A stretch of DNA of 40,112 nucleotides from Muribaculaceae bacterium (GTDB lineage Bacteria > Bacteroidota > Bacteroidia > Bacteroidales > Muribaculaceae): assembly GCA_017618355.1 (NCBI GenBank), contig JAFZUL010000121.1, positions 1 to 40,112 on the forward strand, in the 5' to 3' direction. Both the position numbers and the translations under genes were made by a program. Position 1 is the stretch's first letter, and the number at the start of each line of letters is the position of its first letter. The notes beneath the pieces were generated by a model. It had not been told where the DNA came from and ran no database searches. It saw only the letters and a program-made list of their open reading frames with translations. Positions 1-9,643 of this stretch are shown here, piece by piece.

Positions 1-38
1 AAACGTTAAAATAAATAATATACTATACACTTATAATC

Positions 39-848
39 ATGAAATTTAAGAATTTAATCATATTTGCAGTCCTTACCCTAGTGCTAACTGGCTGCAAGAC
101 TGCTACCGAGAACACGTTGTCCTACTTCCGCAACCTAGGCGACTCGCCAAGCGGCGTAATGCCACAGGGCACTAGTTATGAGATTAAGATTGTTCCAGAA
201 GACGAACTCTCGATAGTGGTTACCTCATCGGTACCAGAGGCTACGGCTATGTTTAATCAGCCACAAGCCAATACGGCTCGTCGTGGTGACATGAGCACAC
301 AATCTGCTCCTCGTCTGCAAACTTACATAGTGAACAAAGACGGTGACATCGTTATGCCAGTGATAGGCAGGCTGAATGTGGCAGGGAAGACCACTCGTGA
401 GGTGGAGCAGATGATAGTGTCGCGTGTAAGTCAGACCGTTAAAGACCCCTTTGTGAGAGTGGAGCTGACAGGATTCTACATCAATGTAATGGGAGAAGTG
501 AAGAATCCGCATCGCGTGTATGTAAATAGCGAGCGTTTTACCTTGCTCGATGCGCTGAGTGCGGCTGGAGACCTCACCGAGTTTGGTGAGCGTAACAATG
601 TGTTGGTGATACGTGAAGAGAATGGCCAGCAGATTTACCACCGTCTCAACCTTGCCGACAGTAATATCTTCTCATCGCCCTACTTCTATTTGCAACAGAA
701 CGATGTGGTGTATGTCGAGCCCAACCAGATTCGTATCGACAACTCTAAGTATAATCAAAACAATGCCTACAAACTCACAGTGATATCGACTATCGTGAGT
801 GCTGCTTCGGTGATTGCATCCCTAATTATTGCTGTAGCAGTGAAATAG
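39..848 (+). CDS. Wza-type polysaccharide export lipoprotein
   Basis: Predicted outer-membrane export protein for a capsular or exopolysaccharide. The N-terminus is a lipoprotein signal with hydrophobic core and lipobox LTGC, so Cys19 would be the acylated residue. A Poly_export-type region (about residues 45-140, including the typical GDIVMPVIGRLNVAGKT stretch) is followed by an SLBB-like segment (about 148-230, starting near VMGEVKNPHRVYV). The last 25 residues form a hydrophobic helix, as expected for the Wza transmembrane end. At 269 aa it is shorter than E. coli Wza (about 380 aa) but normal for Bacteroidetes versions. It precedes the Wzc-like gene by 39 bp, so the two are probably co-transcribed. 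Its own promoter is not visible in the 38 bp before it, and the operon may begin outside the window. Confidence 0.9.
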   Translation: MKFKNLIIFAVLTLVLTGCKTATENTLSYFRNLGDSPSGVMPQGTSYEIKIVPEDELSIVVTSSVPEATAMFNQPQANTARRGDMSTQSAPRLQTYIVNKDGDIVMPVIGRLNVAGKTTREVEQMIVSRVSQTVKDPFVRVELTGFYINVMGEVKNPHRVYVNSERFTLLDALSAAGDLTEFGERNNVLVIREENGQQIYHRLNLADSNIFSSPYFYLQQNDVVYVEPNQIRIDNSKYNQNNAYKLTVISTIVSAASVIASLIIAVAVK

Positions 849-887
849 CATTTTAAGCCCATCCTACTATAATCCTCGATAAAAATC

Positions 888-3215
888 ATGAGCAATAAGT
901 CCTACGAGAACAATACTATCACTCCACAAGGCGAGAAAATCATAGATTTAGGAAGCGTCTTCAACAAGTACAAGCGCTATTGGTGGCTATTTGTGCTGTC
1001 GTTGATAGCTTGCATAGGCCTCGCTGTTGTCTATTTGAAATATAAACTGCCGGAGTATCTGGTTGTTTCGACCGTTCTTGTCGATCAGGATGATGACGCA
1101 GGCAGTGCTGGAGCATCGCTGTTGAAGAGCCTATCGATAGGCGGTGGTGGAGCCAGCGTTGACGATGAAGTGGTAGTGATGGGGTCGCAGGAAATCTGCA
1201 ACAATATGGTCAAGAACCTGAAGCTCAATCGCCTCTATGTTAAGCGCAATAGCCTTCTTGACAAAGAAGATCTTTATAATAACTCGCCTATCGAGATTGA
1301 CGCTCCCGAGGAGGTATTCGACACCTTGTCGGTGGGCATGAGCTTCAAGGTAACCATCAAAGAAAATGGCAAGGCCGACATCAAGGTGAAGAAGGGAATG
1401 TTCAAAACCCTTACTACTCTCACCGACCAGCCGTTGCCAACTACTGTTACTACTCCTTACGGAAGTTATGTGGTGAAAACCACAAAATCTTATATGCCTG
1501 GCAAAGAAATGATTATCGACGCCAATGTGACAGGCAACCTGCTGCGCACCGAGCAATTCATGAAAAAAATGACAGTGAAGGTGCTCAACAAGAAGAGCAA
1601 CGCCATCTACATGGATGTTCAAACCACCAACGTAAAGCGCGGTAAGGACATGCTCAACACCATGATTAGCCTCTACAACGAGCGTGGTCAGCAGGAGAAA
1701 GACGAGCAGGCTATTAACACTGCCAACTTCATAAAAGAGCGCCTGGGGCTCATCTACAATGAGCTCACCAAGAGCGAGGCCGATATTGAAGCCTACAAAC
1801 GTGCTCACAACATGGCCGATGTGGAAGGCCAGACTAAAGCAAGCATAGTTCGTCAGGAGCAGGCCGAGAACAGGATTGTGGCTTTGGAGGCAAAATACCG
1901 AATAGTGGGGCTTATCAATGAGTTTATTAATGACCCACATAACAAGTACTCTTATATCCCCTTTGAGGCCGACTCCACAGCGGCATCAGGGTCTATTAGA
2001 GCGTTTAACGAGCTTGCCATGAGGCGCACAGAGTTGGCTCAGAGCGCTAAAGGCGACAACGAGGCATTGAAAGAACTTGACCGTCAGCTCGACAATATGC
2101 GCGAGACAATTCGCAAGGGCGTCAACAACACCCTCGCAGCCCTCAAGATACAAATCGATAAAGCCAGTCAAGTGAGCAACGAGTCGCAAGGCGAGATGAG
2201 TCAAGTGCCCTCACTGGAGCGAGAGATGCGTGACTTGTATCGTGAGCAAGGCATCCAGAACGCGCTCTACACATTCTTGCTGCAGAAGCGCGAGGAGAAT
2301 GCCCTCGTGCTTGCTGCCACCACACCAAAGGGCAAGGTCGTTGACCATGCCTATGCCCAGAGCAAGCCAGTGGCGCCCAATGTGCCTTTGGTGCTCCTCA
2401 TATCTTTGATTGCCGCTCTCATGCTGCCCATTCTGCTGCTATATCTCAAGAGCCTGTTCACTACCAAGTTCTCTACACAGGATGAGCTGCAAGATTTGTG
2501 CAAGTCACCTGTGCTGGGCGAGATTTGCCACAATCGCCACAAGGAGTCACTGGTTGTCAAGCCTGGCAAGACCTCATCGATTGTCGAGCTCTTCCGTCTG
2601 CTGCGTAACAATGTGCAGTTCCTCATGACCAAGAAGGACGACAAGGTGGTGCTTGTCACATCTTCAATTAGTGGAGAAGGCAAGTCGTTTATCAGTGCCA
2701 ACCTCGCCTCTTCGTTTGCTCTGCTGGGCAAGAAGACTGCGTTGGTGGGCATGGACATCCGCAGCCCTCAATTGGCTAAGATATTTGGTATAAATGATGC
2801 GCCTGGAGTCACCAACTACCTGTCAACCCCCGATTTTGAGCTTGATAAGATAACCCAAACCGTGCCCGATGTTGAGAATCTCAACGTGATAGTGGCAGGC
2901 CCCATTCCTCCCAACCCTTCGGAGTTGTTGCTTGGTGAGCGTACTACGCAATTCTTTGACCAGTTGAGGGAGAACTTCGACATCATCATCATCGACTCGG
3001 CTCCTATCGCCATGGTGAGCGACACATTCTCACTGGCGAAGTATGGTGACACCACACTCTTTGTCACTCGCGCTAACCACACCAAGCGCAACCTTGTCAA
3101 GTACTTCAACGAAGTGGTGGCACGCAAGCAGTTCAACAATGCCGCCGTGGTGCTTAACGATAGCAATCCTAGACTCTCGGCAGGCTATGGCTATGGCTAC
3201 GGCAAGGAGAAGTAA
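888..3215 (+). CDS. Wzc-type polysaccharide co-polymerase with BY-kinase domain
   Basis: Inner-membrane protein that controls chain length and works with the Wza-like exporter. One transmembrane segment lies near residues 32-52 and a second near 503-523, framing a Wzz-type periplasmic domain with long coiled-coil stretches. The cytoplasmic tyrosine kinase domain follows: Walker A SSISGEGKS (residues 592-600), a Walker A'-like ALVGMDIRSPQ, and Walker B FDIIIIDSAP (697-706). The C-terminus ends in a short tyrosine cluster (Tyr767, 769, 771 in GYGYGYG), the usual autophosphorylation tail. All parts of a fused Gram-negative BY-kinase are present at the normal length (775 aa). The family is certain; the polymer it handles is unknown. 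Confidence 0.93.
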   Translation: MSNKSYENNTITPQGEKIIDLGSVFNKYKRYWWLFVLSLIACIGLAVVYLKYKLPEYLVVSTVLVDQDDDAGSAGASLLKSLSIGGGGASVDDEVVVMGSQEICNNMVKNLKLNRLYVKRNSLLDKEDLYNNSPIEIDAPEEVFDTLSVGMSFKVTIKENGKADIKVKKGMFKTLTTLTDQPLPTTVTTPYGSYVVKTTKSYMPGKEMIIDANVTGNLLRTEQFMKKMTVKVLNKKSNAIYMDVQTTNVKRGKDMLNTMISLYNERGQQEKDEQAINTANFIKERLGLIYNELTKSEADIEAYKRAHNMADVEGQTKASIVRQEQAENRIVALEAKYRIVGLINEFINDPHNKYSYIPFEADSTAASGSIRAFNELAMRRTELAQSAKGDNEALKELDRQLDNMRETIRKGVNNTLAALKIQIDKASQVSNESQGEMSQVPSLEREMRDLYREQGIQNALYTFLLQKREENALVLAATTPKGKVVDHAYAQSKPVAPNVPLVLLISLIAALMLPILLLYLKSLFTTKFSTQDELQDLCKSPVLGEICHNRHKESLVVKPGKTSSIVELFRLLRNNVQFLMTKKDDKVVLVTSSISGEGKSFISANLASSFALLGKKTALVGMDIRSPQLAKIFGINDAPGVTNYLSTPDFELDKITQTVPDVENLNVIVAGPIPPNPSELLLGERTTQFFDQLRENFDIIIIDSAPIAMVSDTFSLAKYGDTTLFVTRANHTKRNLVKYFNEVVARKQFNNAAVVLNDSNPRLSAGYGYGYGKEK

Positions 3216-3263
3216 CAGCTTCTGAAAAAAGGACAGTAACGACCGCACACAACCGCCAGAATC

Positions 3264-4580
3264 ATGAGATTTGAGAAACGATTCTTGATGCAGCGCCTCT
3301 TCTTCATTGGCTTCTGGCTTGCTACGTGCACTGGCTTCGTGAGCGATTTATTCTGGGGACCTGAGATATCAAGCAGTCCCTTGAGAACACTTTCACTGCT
3401 TATAGTCGATTTGATATTGATTTTTCTTGCAGCATGTACCATTCGCAAGATGATTGATGTCATTTTGATAGTTTCTCTAATATTCATAGCTGCAATAAGC
3501 GGTTTCATTGTTAATAACGACAGCATGGTCGTGTGGCTGAATGGTTTGAGGTACTTCTTTCCTGTGTTGTTCATGCCACCAATTCTTCGTTACTTTTGGT
3601 CAACGGAATATCGCCATGACTTGTTTGTGAAATCTCTTGACAAGCAGCTCTACATCTTCTTGTGGCTTCAAGTGCCGACAGTCCTTTATCAGTTTTTCAA
3701 GTATGGTGCTGGTGACTATGTGGGAGGCACTATGGGTGGATGGTTCTCGGGAATTTTGAGTTTCTCTATCTATTACACTTCATTCTATCTGCTCAATAAG
3801 CGCATTGAGCGCAACAATATCCTGCAGTCGCTTTACAAGAACTGGACTCTTATTTTCCTGCTGTTCCCCACTTTCCTAAATGAGACAAAAATTAGTTTCG
3901 GACTAATTATAGCATATTTCATTCTGCTGATGCCCATTGACCGCAAGTACATCATTCGCATGACGTTTCTTTCCCCTCTGATTGTAATACTGGTAGGGGT
4001 GGGTAGTTTCTTTTACTCTTCTACGGTTGATGAGAGCCAAGGCAAACTTAAGCTTGACCCAGAATTCTTTGAAGAATATCTTGATGCTGATCTCGACAAC
4101 ATTGAGGGCGCTGCAGAGTATGCCGACAAGAACTATAGCGAGCAGTTTGATATGCCACGTCTGGCTAAACTGGCAATTATGCCTATGGTGTTTGATGCCC
4201 ATCCAGGACACAACCTGTTTGGATTCGGATTAAGCCTTTACAAGCATGGTTCAATTATTGAAGCGTCGGACTTTTATAATGAATATGACTGGATCATGAA
4301 AGGCACTAGTCCGCAAATAATGAGCTCTGTCCTTCAGCTGGGAATCATTGGGTCCATTTGGTATATTGTGTTTTTTATGTGTCTGTTCTTTATTAAGATT
4401 CCTCTTTATCCAGTACGCAATTATAATATGCAGGCCTACTTTGTACTTGCGTTCATAATACTATTGCTCTATGCCGATTTTTGGTCTTATCCAAACTTCT
4501 GCTTTATAATGTTAACATTCTTTTTCCTGTCATGGAAAAAAGGTGAGGTTGAGCATCAGCAATTAGAAGTAGCATCATAA
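3264..4580 (+). CDS. Wzy-like O-antigen/exopolysaccharide polymerase, multi-pass membrane protein
   Basis: A 438-residue, very hydrophobic protein with about ten to twelve predicted membrane segments and one large polar loop around residues 255-330, the layout typical of Wzy polymerases and O-antigen ligases. Sequence conservation in this family is low, so the call rests on topology and on position: directly after Wza- and Wzc-like genes and 13 bp before the MBOAT gene in an apparent operon. It would join repeat units on the periplasmic side of the inner membrane. It could instead be a ligase or another polysaccharide membrane protein. Base composition is more AT-rich than that of its upstream neighbour, which is usual for variable polysaccharide genes. 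Confidence 0.7.
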   Translation: MRFEKRFLMQRLFFIGFWLATCTGFVSDLFWGPEISSSPLRTLSLLIVDLILIFLAACTIRKMIDVILIVSLIFIAAISGFIVNNDSMVVWLNGLRYFFPVLFMPPILRYFWSTEYRHDLFVKSLDKQLYIFLWLQVPTVLYQFFKYGAGDYVGGTMGGWFSGILSFSIYYTSFYLLNKRIERNNILQSLYKNWTLIFLLFPTFLNETKISFGLIIAYFILLMPIDRKYIIRMTFLSPLIVILVGVGSFFYSSTVDESQGKLKLDPEFFEEYLDADLDNIEGAAEYADKNYSEQFDMPRLAKLAIMPMVFDAHPGHNLFGFGLSLYKHGSIIEASDFYNEYDWIMKGTSPQIMSSVLQLGIIGSIWYIVFFMCLFFIKIPLYPVRNYNMQAYFVLAFIILLLYADFWSYPNFCFIMLTFFFLSWKKGEVEHQQLEVAS

Positions 4581-4593
4581 CAAACAAAATGCC

Positions 4594-6039
4594 ATGCTGA
4601 TTAATTCTATAGGATTCTGGATATTCTTTGTAGTGGTATTTCTTGTCTATTATTTGATAAGAAACCATCGCTGGCAGAATGCATGGCTTGCAATCACATC
4701 TCTTGTTTTCTATGGCTATGTAAGTCTTAAACTACTTGCATTATTTGTTGTCATCATAGCGATATTCTATGGTCTTGCTCTAGGCGTTGAGAAGAAAAGT
4801 AAAAACTCACCTTCCATCGTAAAATGGCTCAAAGTGACTGGAGTTTGCGCTGGAATTGGTGTCCTTATCTACTTCAAGTATCTCAACTTTTTCATTTCAG
4901 AGTTCTCGTCTCTACTCACTAGCATAGGGTTTACAGTGAACACAGGCACACTCAATATTATCGCACCTCTTGGCATCAGCTATTTTACCTTCAAACTCAT
5001 CAGTTACATTGTTGATGTCGCAAATGGCAAAATCCAAGCGGAGCACGATGCTGTCAAGTTTACTGCCTATGTGGCTTTCTTTCCCACTTTGATGTCGGGA
5101 CCTATTGACCGCGCGACAACTTTCTTGCCACAACTTGAAAAAGCGAGAAAACTGCTGCCATCCAACCTCAGCGATGGCTCGCTAAGGATTCTGTGGGGCT
5201 TTTTCATGAAAGCCTGCATTGCCGACCGCATAGCACCCTATACCGATGCCATTTTCAACAACATGTCGCATCACAATGCCTCGTCAATAGCTTTGGCATC
5301 AGTGCTTTATTTGATTCAAATGTACACCGATTTTGCTGGGTACAGCCATATGGCGATTGGTGTGGGAAGGCTTTTGGGGCTGACTGTGACCGAAAACTTC
5401 AAGCAGCCATTCTTTGCTGTCAATGGCGGTGATTTCTGGCGCCGCTGGCACATGTCACTGTCGTTTTGGCTTAGGGATTATATCTACATCCCCATGGGAG
5501 GCAGCCGTTGCAGCAAGCTGCGCTCATATTTCAATGTAATGGTGACATTCATTGCCTGTGGAGCGTGGCATGGCGCCAACTGGACCTATATCATCTTTGG
5601 TGCTCACCATGGACTTTGGGTGATTGCCTCACGCATAATGAAGGTACCGCGTGAGAAATTAGAGGCAAAATATGAATCATTGAAACACTACACATGGTTC
5701 AAGAGTTTGAGAATAGCCATCAGTTTTGTGGTGTGCTGCATTGGTGCCATGTACTTCAGAGCCAACTCCATCAGCGACATTATCGTTGCTTGGCGCAAAT
5801 GGCTCTCAAGCGACTGGGGCATGCCTTACCTGCAGGCCACAGTTCCATTGTTCACCTTTGGATTTCTTTCTTTCCTTGTTATGATTTACAAGGAGCATCA
5901 AGATGAATATCATGGCAAAGCTCATTTCATGTATTCTTCGTCAAGAGCGATGAGGCTTGCATGCATCGCAATGACAATAGTGTTCATAATCCTCACTGGA
6001 GCTCTTGAGAGCAACAGTTTCATATATGTGCAATTCTAA
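4594..6039 (+). CDS. MBOAT-family membrane O-acyltransferase (AlgI/PatA-like)
   Basis: Membrane-bound O-acyltransferase of 481 aa with about eleven hydrophobic segments. The diagnostic region is present: FWRRWHMSLSFWLRDYIYIP near residues 285-304, then GAWHGANW with the conserved His326, and GAHHGLW with His338/339. In AlgI and PatA such proteins carry an acyl group, usually acetyl, across the inner membrane for transfer to a polysaccharide by a separate periplasmic enzyme. The next gene, six bases downstream, is an SGNH-fold protein that could be that partner. Inferred role: O-acetylation of the polymer made by this locus. Family assignment is firm; the acyl group and the acceptor are inferred. 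Confidence 0.9.
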   Translation: MLINSIGFWIFFVVVFLVYYLIRNHRWQNAWLAITSLVFYGYVSLKLLALFVVIIAIFYGLALGVEKKSKNSPSIVKWLKVTGVCAGIGVLIYFKYLNFFISEFSSLLTSIGFTVNTGTLNIIAPLGISYFTFKLISYIVDVANGKIQAEHDAVKFTAYVAFFPTLMSGPIDRATTFLPQLEKARKLLPSNLSDGSLRILWGFFMKACIADRIAPYTDAIFNNMSHHNASSIALASVLYLIQMYTDFAGYSHMAIGVGRLLGLTVTENFKQPFFAVNGGDFWRRWHMSLSFWLRDYIYIPMGGSRCSKLRSYFNVMVTFIACGAWHGANWTYIIFGAHHGLWVIASRIMKVPREKLEAKYESLKHYTWFKSLRIAISFVVCCIGAMYFRANSISDIIVAWRKWLSSDWGMPYLQATVPLFTFGFLSFLVMIYKEHQDEYHGKAHFMYSSSRAMRLACIAMTIVFIILTGALESNSFIYVQF

Positions 6040-6045
6040 GTGGTT

Positions 6046-6948
6046 ATGAAAAAGATTCTTATCAACATACTCATAATCCTTGCTATAGTTGTTGCCTGCG
6101 ACATAATTGCGGGTTTCGTCGGCAATAAAATGCTTATGAGCACACCCGAAGTGGGCACATTGCAAGCTGATGCCTACCAGGCCATGTTTAAGAAAAAAGC
6201 CGATGTGCTGATACTTGGTTCATCAAGGGCTCGACACACCTATATTCCTTCGCTTATTACCGATAGCACGGGGTTGACGGCCTATAATGCAGGCTATGAC
6301 GGCCACGGCATGAATTATGCTTTGATAGTGCTGCAGTCGTTCTTGGAACGATGCAAGCCACAGGTAGTGGTGCTTGAGGCTTGTGCTGCGATGGTCACCG
6401 ACGAGTGGCTCAACAACAGCATTGATGATGTGAAGCACTTCTATGGCCTCAACAAGCCTCTAACCAACTATGTGAAAGAATATGGCACTTGGCAGTTGCA
6501 GGCAAAGCTCCACAGCAACCTCTACCGGCTTAACTCCACTCCCACATGGATGGTAAAAGCACGCACTCTACCCAGTCGTGACTGCGATGGCTATGAACCG
6601 CAGTATGGCAACCTTGCTGATACCGCAATCATCAACTTCAATGATTTTAAGACTAATGAGATTCAGGTAAAATGCTTTGAGGAAATAATAGAGACTTGCA
6701 ATAGAAATAACATCGAACTTTTAGTCTATATTGCTCCATCACTTGAGGTTACAGCAAAATTTCAGGAATGGATGAAGGAATTTTGCCACGAGAAGGATGT
6801 GATTCTCAAAGATTATGGGTGTGATAAGTTTTTATTTAGCAATCGCCATCAATATTTCAACGACTCCGATCATCTTAACGACCTTGGAGCGCGCATATTG
6901 ACAAATAATACAATTAAAGACATAAAGTGCTTGACAATCTCTCGTTAG
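6046..6948 (+). CDS. Membrane-anchored SGNH-fold acyltransferase/hydrolase partner of MBOAT protein
   Basis: An N-terminal hydrophobic helix (about residues 4-22) suggests membrane anchoring with the domain in the periplasm. Block I is LILGSSRARHTY (nucleophile Ser in GSS) and the C-terminal block is DSDHLNDLGA, giving the Asp-x-x-His pair of SGNH enzymes. This resembles the AlgJ/AlgX and PatB group that receives acyl groups from an MBOAT protein, the gene just upstream. I place the start at ATG 6046; an in-frame GTG at 6040 directly follows the MBOAT stop and would add two residues. The stop codon overlaps the stop of the convergent GT2 gene by four bases. The fold is well supported and the O-acylation role is inferred from the neighbour. 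Confidence 0.75.
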   Translation: MKKILINILIILAIVVACDIIAGFVGNKMLMSTPEVGTLQADAYQAMFKKKADVLILGSSRARHTYIPSLITDSTGLTAYNAGYDGHGMNYALIVLQSFLERCKPQVVVLEACAAMVTDEWLNNSIDDVKHFYGLNKPLTNYVKEYGTWQLQAKLHSNLYRLNSTPTWMVKARTLPSRDCDGYEPQYGNLADTAIINFNDFKTNEIQVKCFEEIIETCNRNNIELLVYIAPSLEVTAKFQEWMKEFCHEKDVILKDYGCDKFLFSNRHQYFNDSDHLNDLGARILTNNTIKDIKCLTISR

Positions 6949-7892
6949 TTGAAGATGCGGCGCTTGGTGTCTCGCAGGAACTCCCATAATCGTGGATACT
7001 GTATCAAGAATTGCAGTAGTCGTGATTTGGGCGGCAGCTTAAATCGCTTGTCTTTTATTATGCTTTTTACCCATGGGTCGCTTGTGTCAAGGCCGTTATA
7101 ATAAAATGCCATACTTTCAATTTTCATGCACAGGAAAATTGACTCATATTTCTCAAATAGGTTTCTTGATTTCAACTCGTTCTCTATTATTGAGAAATAT
7201 TGTTTCCATTTGTCTAATTGTGACAACGAGCCAGTGATTGATAACGACTGTGAGTTGTAATAGTAATAGCAAACGGGATGATTGAAGAGGCCGATTTTCT
7301 CAACAAATTTGGAAATCTTGATGTTTATGAGAATATCTTCGCTTGGTAACTTTGTGTTGCTGGGGGGATAGATGCTGTCGTTGAGCCATAGTTCCCTCTT
7401 TGCCAGGCAACCCCAATTGGCACAAATGCCTACAGGTTTAATATTATACATCATGAATTCTTCTCCAGTGAGAATCATTGAGTCATCAGGAAAACAAACC
7501 TCATTCTTTTTTCCATCCTCATTAATCCTGATATAGTTGCCATAGGCTATGTCAAGGTTGTGTTCTTTACACTTCGACAACAGATACTCAACAGCATCGG
7601 GCAGCATAGTGTCGTCGCTGTCAAGATGGATGATGTAATCGCCCTTGGCCTCGTTTACGCCGCTACGGCGTGCCTCGGCAAGTCCAGCATTCTGTTTGTG
7701 GACAACCCTCATATTATCATACCGTGAGGCATAGTCATCGGCAATGGCACCTGCATTGTCGGGGGTGCCATCGTCCACAATGACCACTTCACAGTTCTCA
7801 TAAGTCTGAGCCAAGGCACTGTCCACACATCGGGCCAAAGTGCCCTCGGTGTTATATACTGGTATGATAATCGAGATTAATGGAGATTTCAT
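6945..7892 (-). CDS. Family 2 glycosyltransferase
   Basis: GT-A fold glycosyltransferase of 315 aa. The N-terminal Rossmann-like part begins ISIIIPVYNTEGTLARCVDS, followed by VVIVDDGTPD, and the metal-binding DSDD motif is at residues 91-94 (in IIHLDSDDTMLPDA). The C-terminal third is less conserved and would select the acceptor. It would add one sugar to the repeat unit at the cytoplasmic membrane face. It is encoded against the direction of the surrounding locus, in a pair with the beta-helix gene (13 bp gap), and ends tail-to-tail with the SGNH gene. The donor sugar cannot be told from sequence. Confidence 0.92.
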   Translation of the reverse strand: MKSPLISIIIPVYNTEGTLARCVDSALAQTYENCEVVIVDDGTPDNAGAIADDYASRYDNMRVVHKQNAGLAEARRSGVNEAKGDYIIHLDSDDTMLPDAVEYLLSKCKEHNLDIAYGNYIRINEDGKKNEVCFPDDSMILTGEEFMMYNIKPVGICANWGCLAKRELWLNDSIYPPSNTKLPSEDILINIKISKFVEKIGLFNHPVCYYYYNSQSLSITGSLSQLDKWKQYFSIIENELKSRNLFEKYESIFLCMKIESMAFYYNGLDTSDPWVKSIIKDKRFKLPPKSRLLQFLIQYPRLWEFLRDTKRRIFN

Positions 7893-7905
7893 TGTGAATT
7901 ACATA

Positions 7906-9513
7906 TTATCGGTAAATATTTCCGCTAATTTGCAGTTTCCTTGCCTTTTTTAATGGCTCGGTAATGTCGGCAGTCTTTACTCCATTAAAATTGTTGTTAG
8001 CTATTGTCACATTGTTGAAATTGAATGGTGTGCCACCATAATTAGCAAATAACAAACCCTTTCCAGCTATAGCGTTTACTGTGTTGCCTTCAAAGGTTAT
8101 TGAGTTCTGCTCTGCACCCTCTTGCAAGAAGAAATGATTATTTGAACTATTAAATGTATTATTCTTATAGGTCAAAGACAAATTCTTGACATTGCGGCAA
8201 TAGATTCGTGTGTCGCCTGAAAACGTGTTGTTTACAGCAGTTATAGAGACATCATCAAGAGCCTTGGAAGAACTTAACGAAGTGGTGTAAACATTTGTTA
8301 CATCGTTGTTCTCCAAATAAAGACGCATTGAGCCTTCGTGGCACCAAACTAAGCGCTGTGGATAGTCGTTTTCAATAATGTTGTTGGTTACATTTAAGTT
8401 TGCGTTTCTCACCGACAAGAATGTATGACCATTGTTGCCTTGCACCTCATTTTGGGTTCTGATGTAGTTGTCTTTTATCGAGATATTAATATTCTCAAGC
8501 GACTCCGCTATGATGTCGAAATCATTCATGAAAGAGTCGGTTGACGAACTCTTAGATGTGCATATTATCTCATTGTTAGAGATTTCCAAATTGTTGACTG
8601 TGGCATATTTTGATAGAGACAAAATCATAATTCTCTTAATTGGAGCGTTTATTTTGATTTTGTTGTTCTTAAAATAGATGTTATCAAGAACGCAATTGGT
8701 TTTTGCTCCCTCACCATAGGTGTGGTTGAAAGCAAGGAAATTATCTAATTCTAATAACTTGATGCCAGTTTTGTTGTCGAGATAGAATTCATTACCTTCG
8801 ACAGTGACATTTTTTATTTCAAAGTCTCTGTTATAAGCTCCGCCCCAGCAACCAAAAGCTTCGTCTTTGCCATATTTTCTGAAAATATTATTCACAACTT
8901 GAATATTGTTCTGCTCTCCTCTAGACCACAGGCAGCCGCCCATAGCAGAATTGTTGTAATTCTCAAATTCACAATTCTGAACAACAGCATTGGAGCAATC
9001 ACGCAGGTCAACGTGAGTAAGTGTGGCATTTTGTGACTTGGCCACAATGTTGTCAATAACAACACCGTCACCATAGCAAATTTTGATGATGTGTTTAGGC
9101 GCTTTCTCCCATAAAATATTCTTGTGAGAAGCAAGTTCAAAACAGATATCTTTTACCTCGGCTTTAACTTTTTTAGAGGAGCTGCCATGCACAGCAAAGA
9201 ATGCGTCGTCAAGCATTTTACTCTTGCCGTTAGCAAAACCCTCTTTGAGTATAACTCTCGTGTTCTGAGAACTTACCCCTTTAATGGTAGTGTTGCACCT
9301 GAACTTCAACGAGCCATCAAATTCATATTTCCCTGTTTTGTCAAAGTTGAGAATCAACACGTCGTTGGCACCTAAGCCCGAGGTCATTTTCCTTATGTTC
9401 TCGACATAGGGTTTTGGACAGTTGCTAATCTTTATTTCTACTGTGCGTGCATGGGCATTGCATGCCAGCAGCACCGTCGCTATAAGAGTTATTATGTGTG
9501 TGAGCTTTCTCAT
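7906..9513 (-). CDS. Secreted right-handed parallel beta-helix protein
   Basis: A signal peptide (about residues 1-22, ending in CNAHA) precedes a 500-residue body with the regular spacing of a right-handed beta-helix: repeated short strands followed by N-rich turns such as VVNNIFRKYG, VEGNEFYLDN, FKNNKIKINA, ISNNEIICTS and VTNNIIENDY. The fold is shared with pectate lyases, polysaccharide epimerases and phage-type depolymerases. I see no clear catalytic signature of a named family, so substrate and chemistry are unknown. Because it sits inside a polysaccharide locus and next to a glycosyltransferase, processing or binding of the exported polymer is a reasonable guess. A TACTTTTG -7 element lies just upstream on its strand. 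Confidence 0.75.
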   Translation of the reverse strand: MRKLTHIITLIATVLLACNAHARTVEIKISNCPKPYVENIRKMTSGLGANDVLILNFDKTGKYEFDGSLKFRCNTTIKGVSSQNTRVILKEGFANGKSKMLDDAFFAVHGSSSKKVKAEVKDICFELASHKNILWEKAPKHIIKICYGDGVVIDNIVAKSQNATLTHVDLRDCSNAVVQNCEFENYNNSAMGGCLWSRGEQNNIQVVNNIFRKYGKDEAFGCWGGAYNRDFEIKNVTVEGNEFYLDNKTGIKLLELDNFLAFNHTYGEGAKTNCVLDNIYFKNNKIKINAPIKRIMILSLSKYATVNNLEISNNEIICTSKSSSTDSFMNDFDIIAESLENINISIKDNYIRTQNEVQGNNGHTFLSVRNANLNVTNNIIENDYPQRLVWCHEGSMRLYLENNDVTNVYTTSLSSSKALDDVSITAVNNTFSGDTRIYCRNVKNLSLTYKNNTFNSSNNHFFLQEGAEQNSITFEGNTVNAIAGKGLLFANYGGTPFNFNNVTIANNNFNGVKTADITEPLKKARKLQISGNIYR

Positions 9514-9533
9514 AATGATAATATTGCTTTTTG

Positions 9534-9541
9534 CAAAAGTA
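9534..9541 (-). promoter_or_regulatory. Bacteroidetes-type -7 element for the beta-helix/GT2 pair
   Basis: On the minus strand this reads TACTTTTG, matching TAnnTTTG, 20 bp before the start codon at 9513. A good -33 TTTG is not seen at 19-20 bp, so support is only from the -7 box. The divergent GT4 gene has its own box at 9626-9633. Confidence 0.5.
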
Positions 9542-9625
9542 GTAAATTATTTTCTTTTTTGACTTTTTTGTGTCATGAAAGATTAATAAAAAGATGTTTT
9601 TCTTTCTGCTACAAGAAAAAATGCG

Positions 9626-9633
9626 TAATTTTG
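9626..9633 (+). promoter_or_regulatory. -7 element TAATTTTG very close to the GT4 start codon
   Basis: TAATTTTG fits the Bacteroidetes -7 consensus TAnnTTTG and lies only 10 bases before ATG 9644. Transcription would start about 5 bases after the box, leaving a leader of roughly 5 bases. The -33 region is T-rich but lacks a clean TTTG. Confidence 0.55.
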
Positions 9634-9643
9634 CACGTTCAGC

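Noticed and set aside
1131..1940. Long minus-strand reading frame inside the Wzc-like gene
   Set aside because: It is antisense to a well-supported gene and has no recognisable domain or start context.
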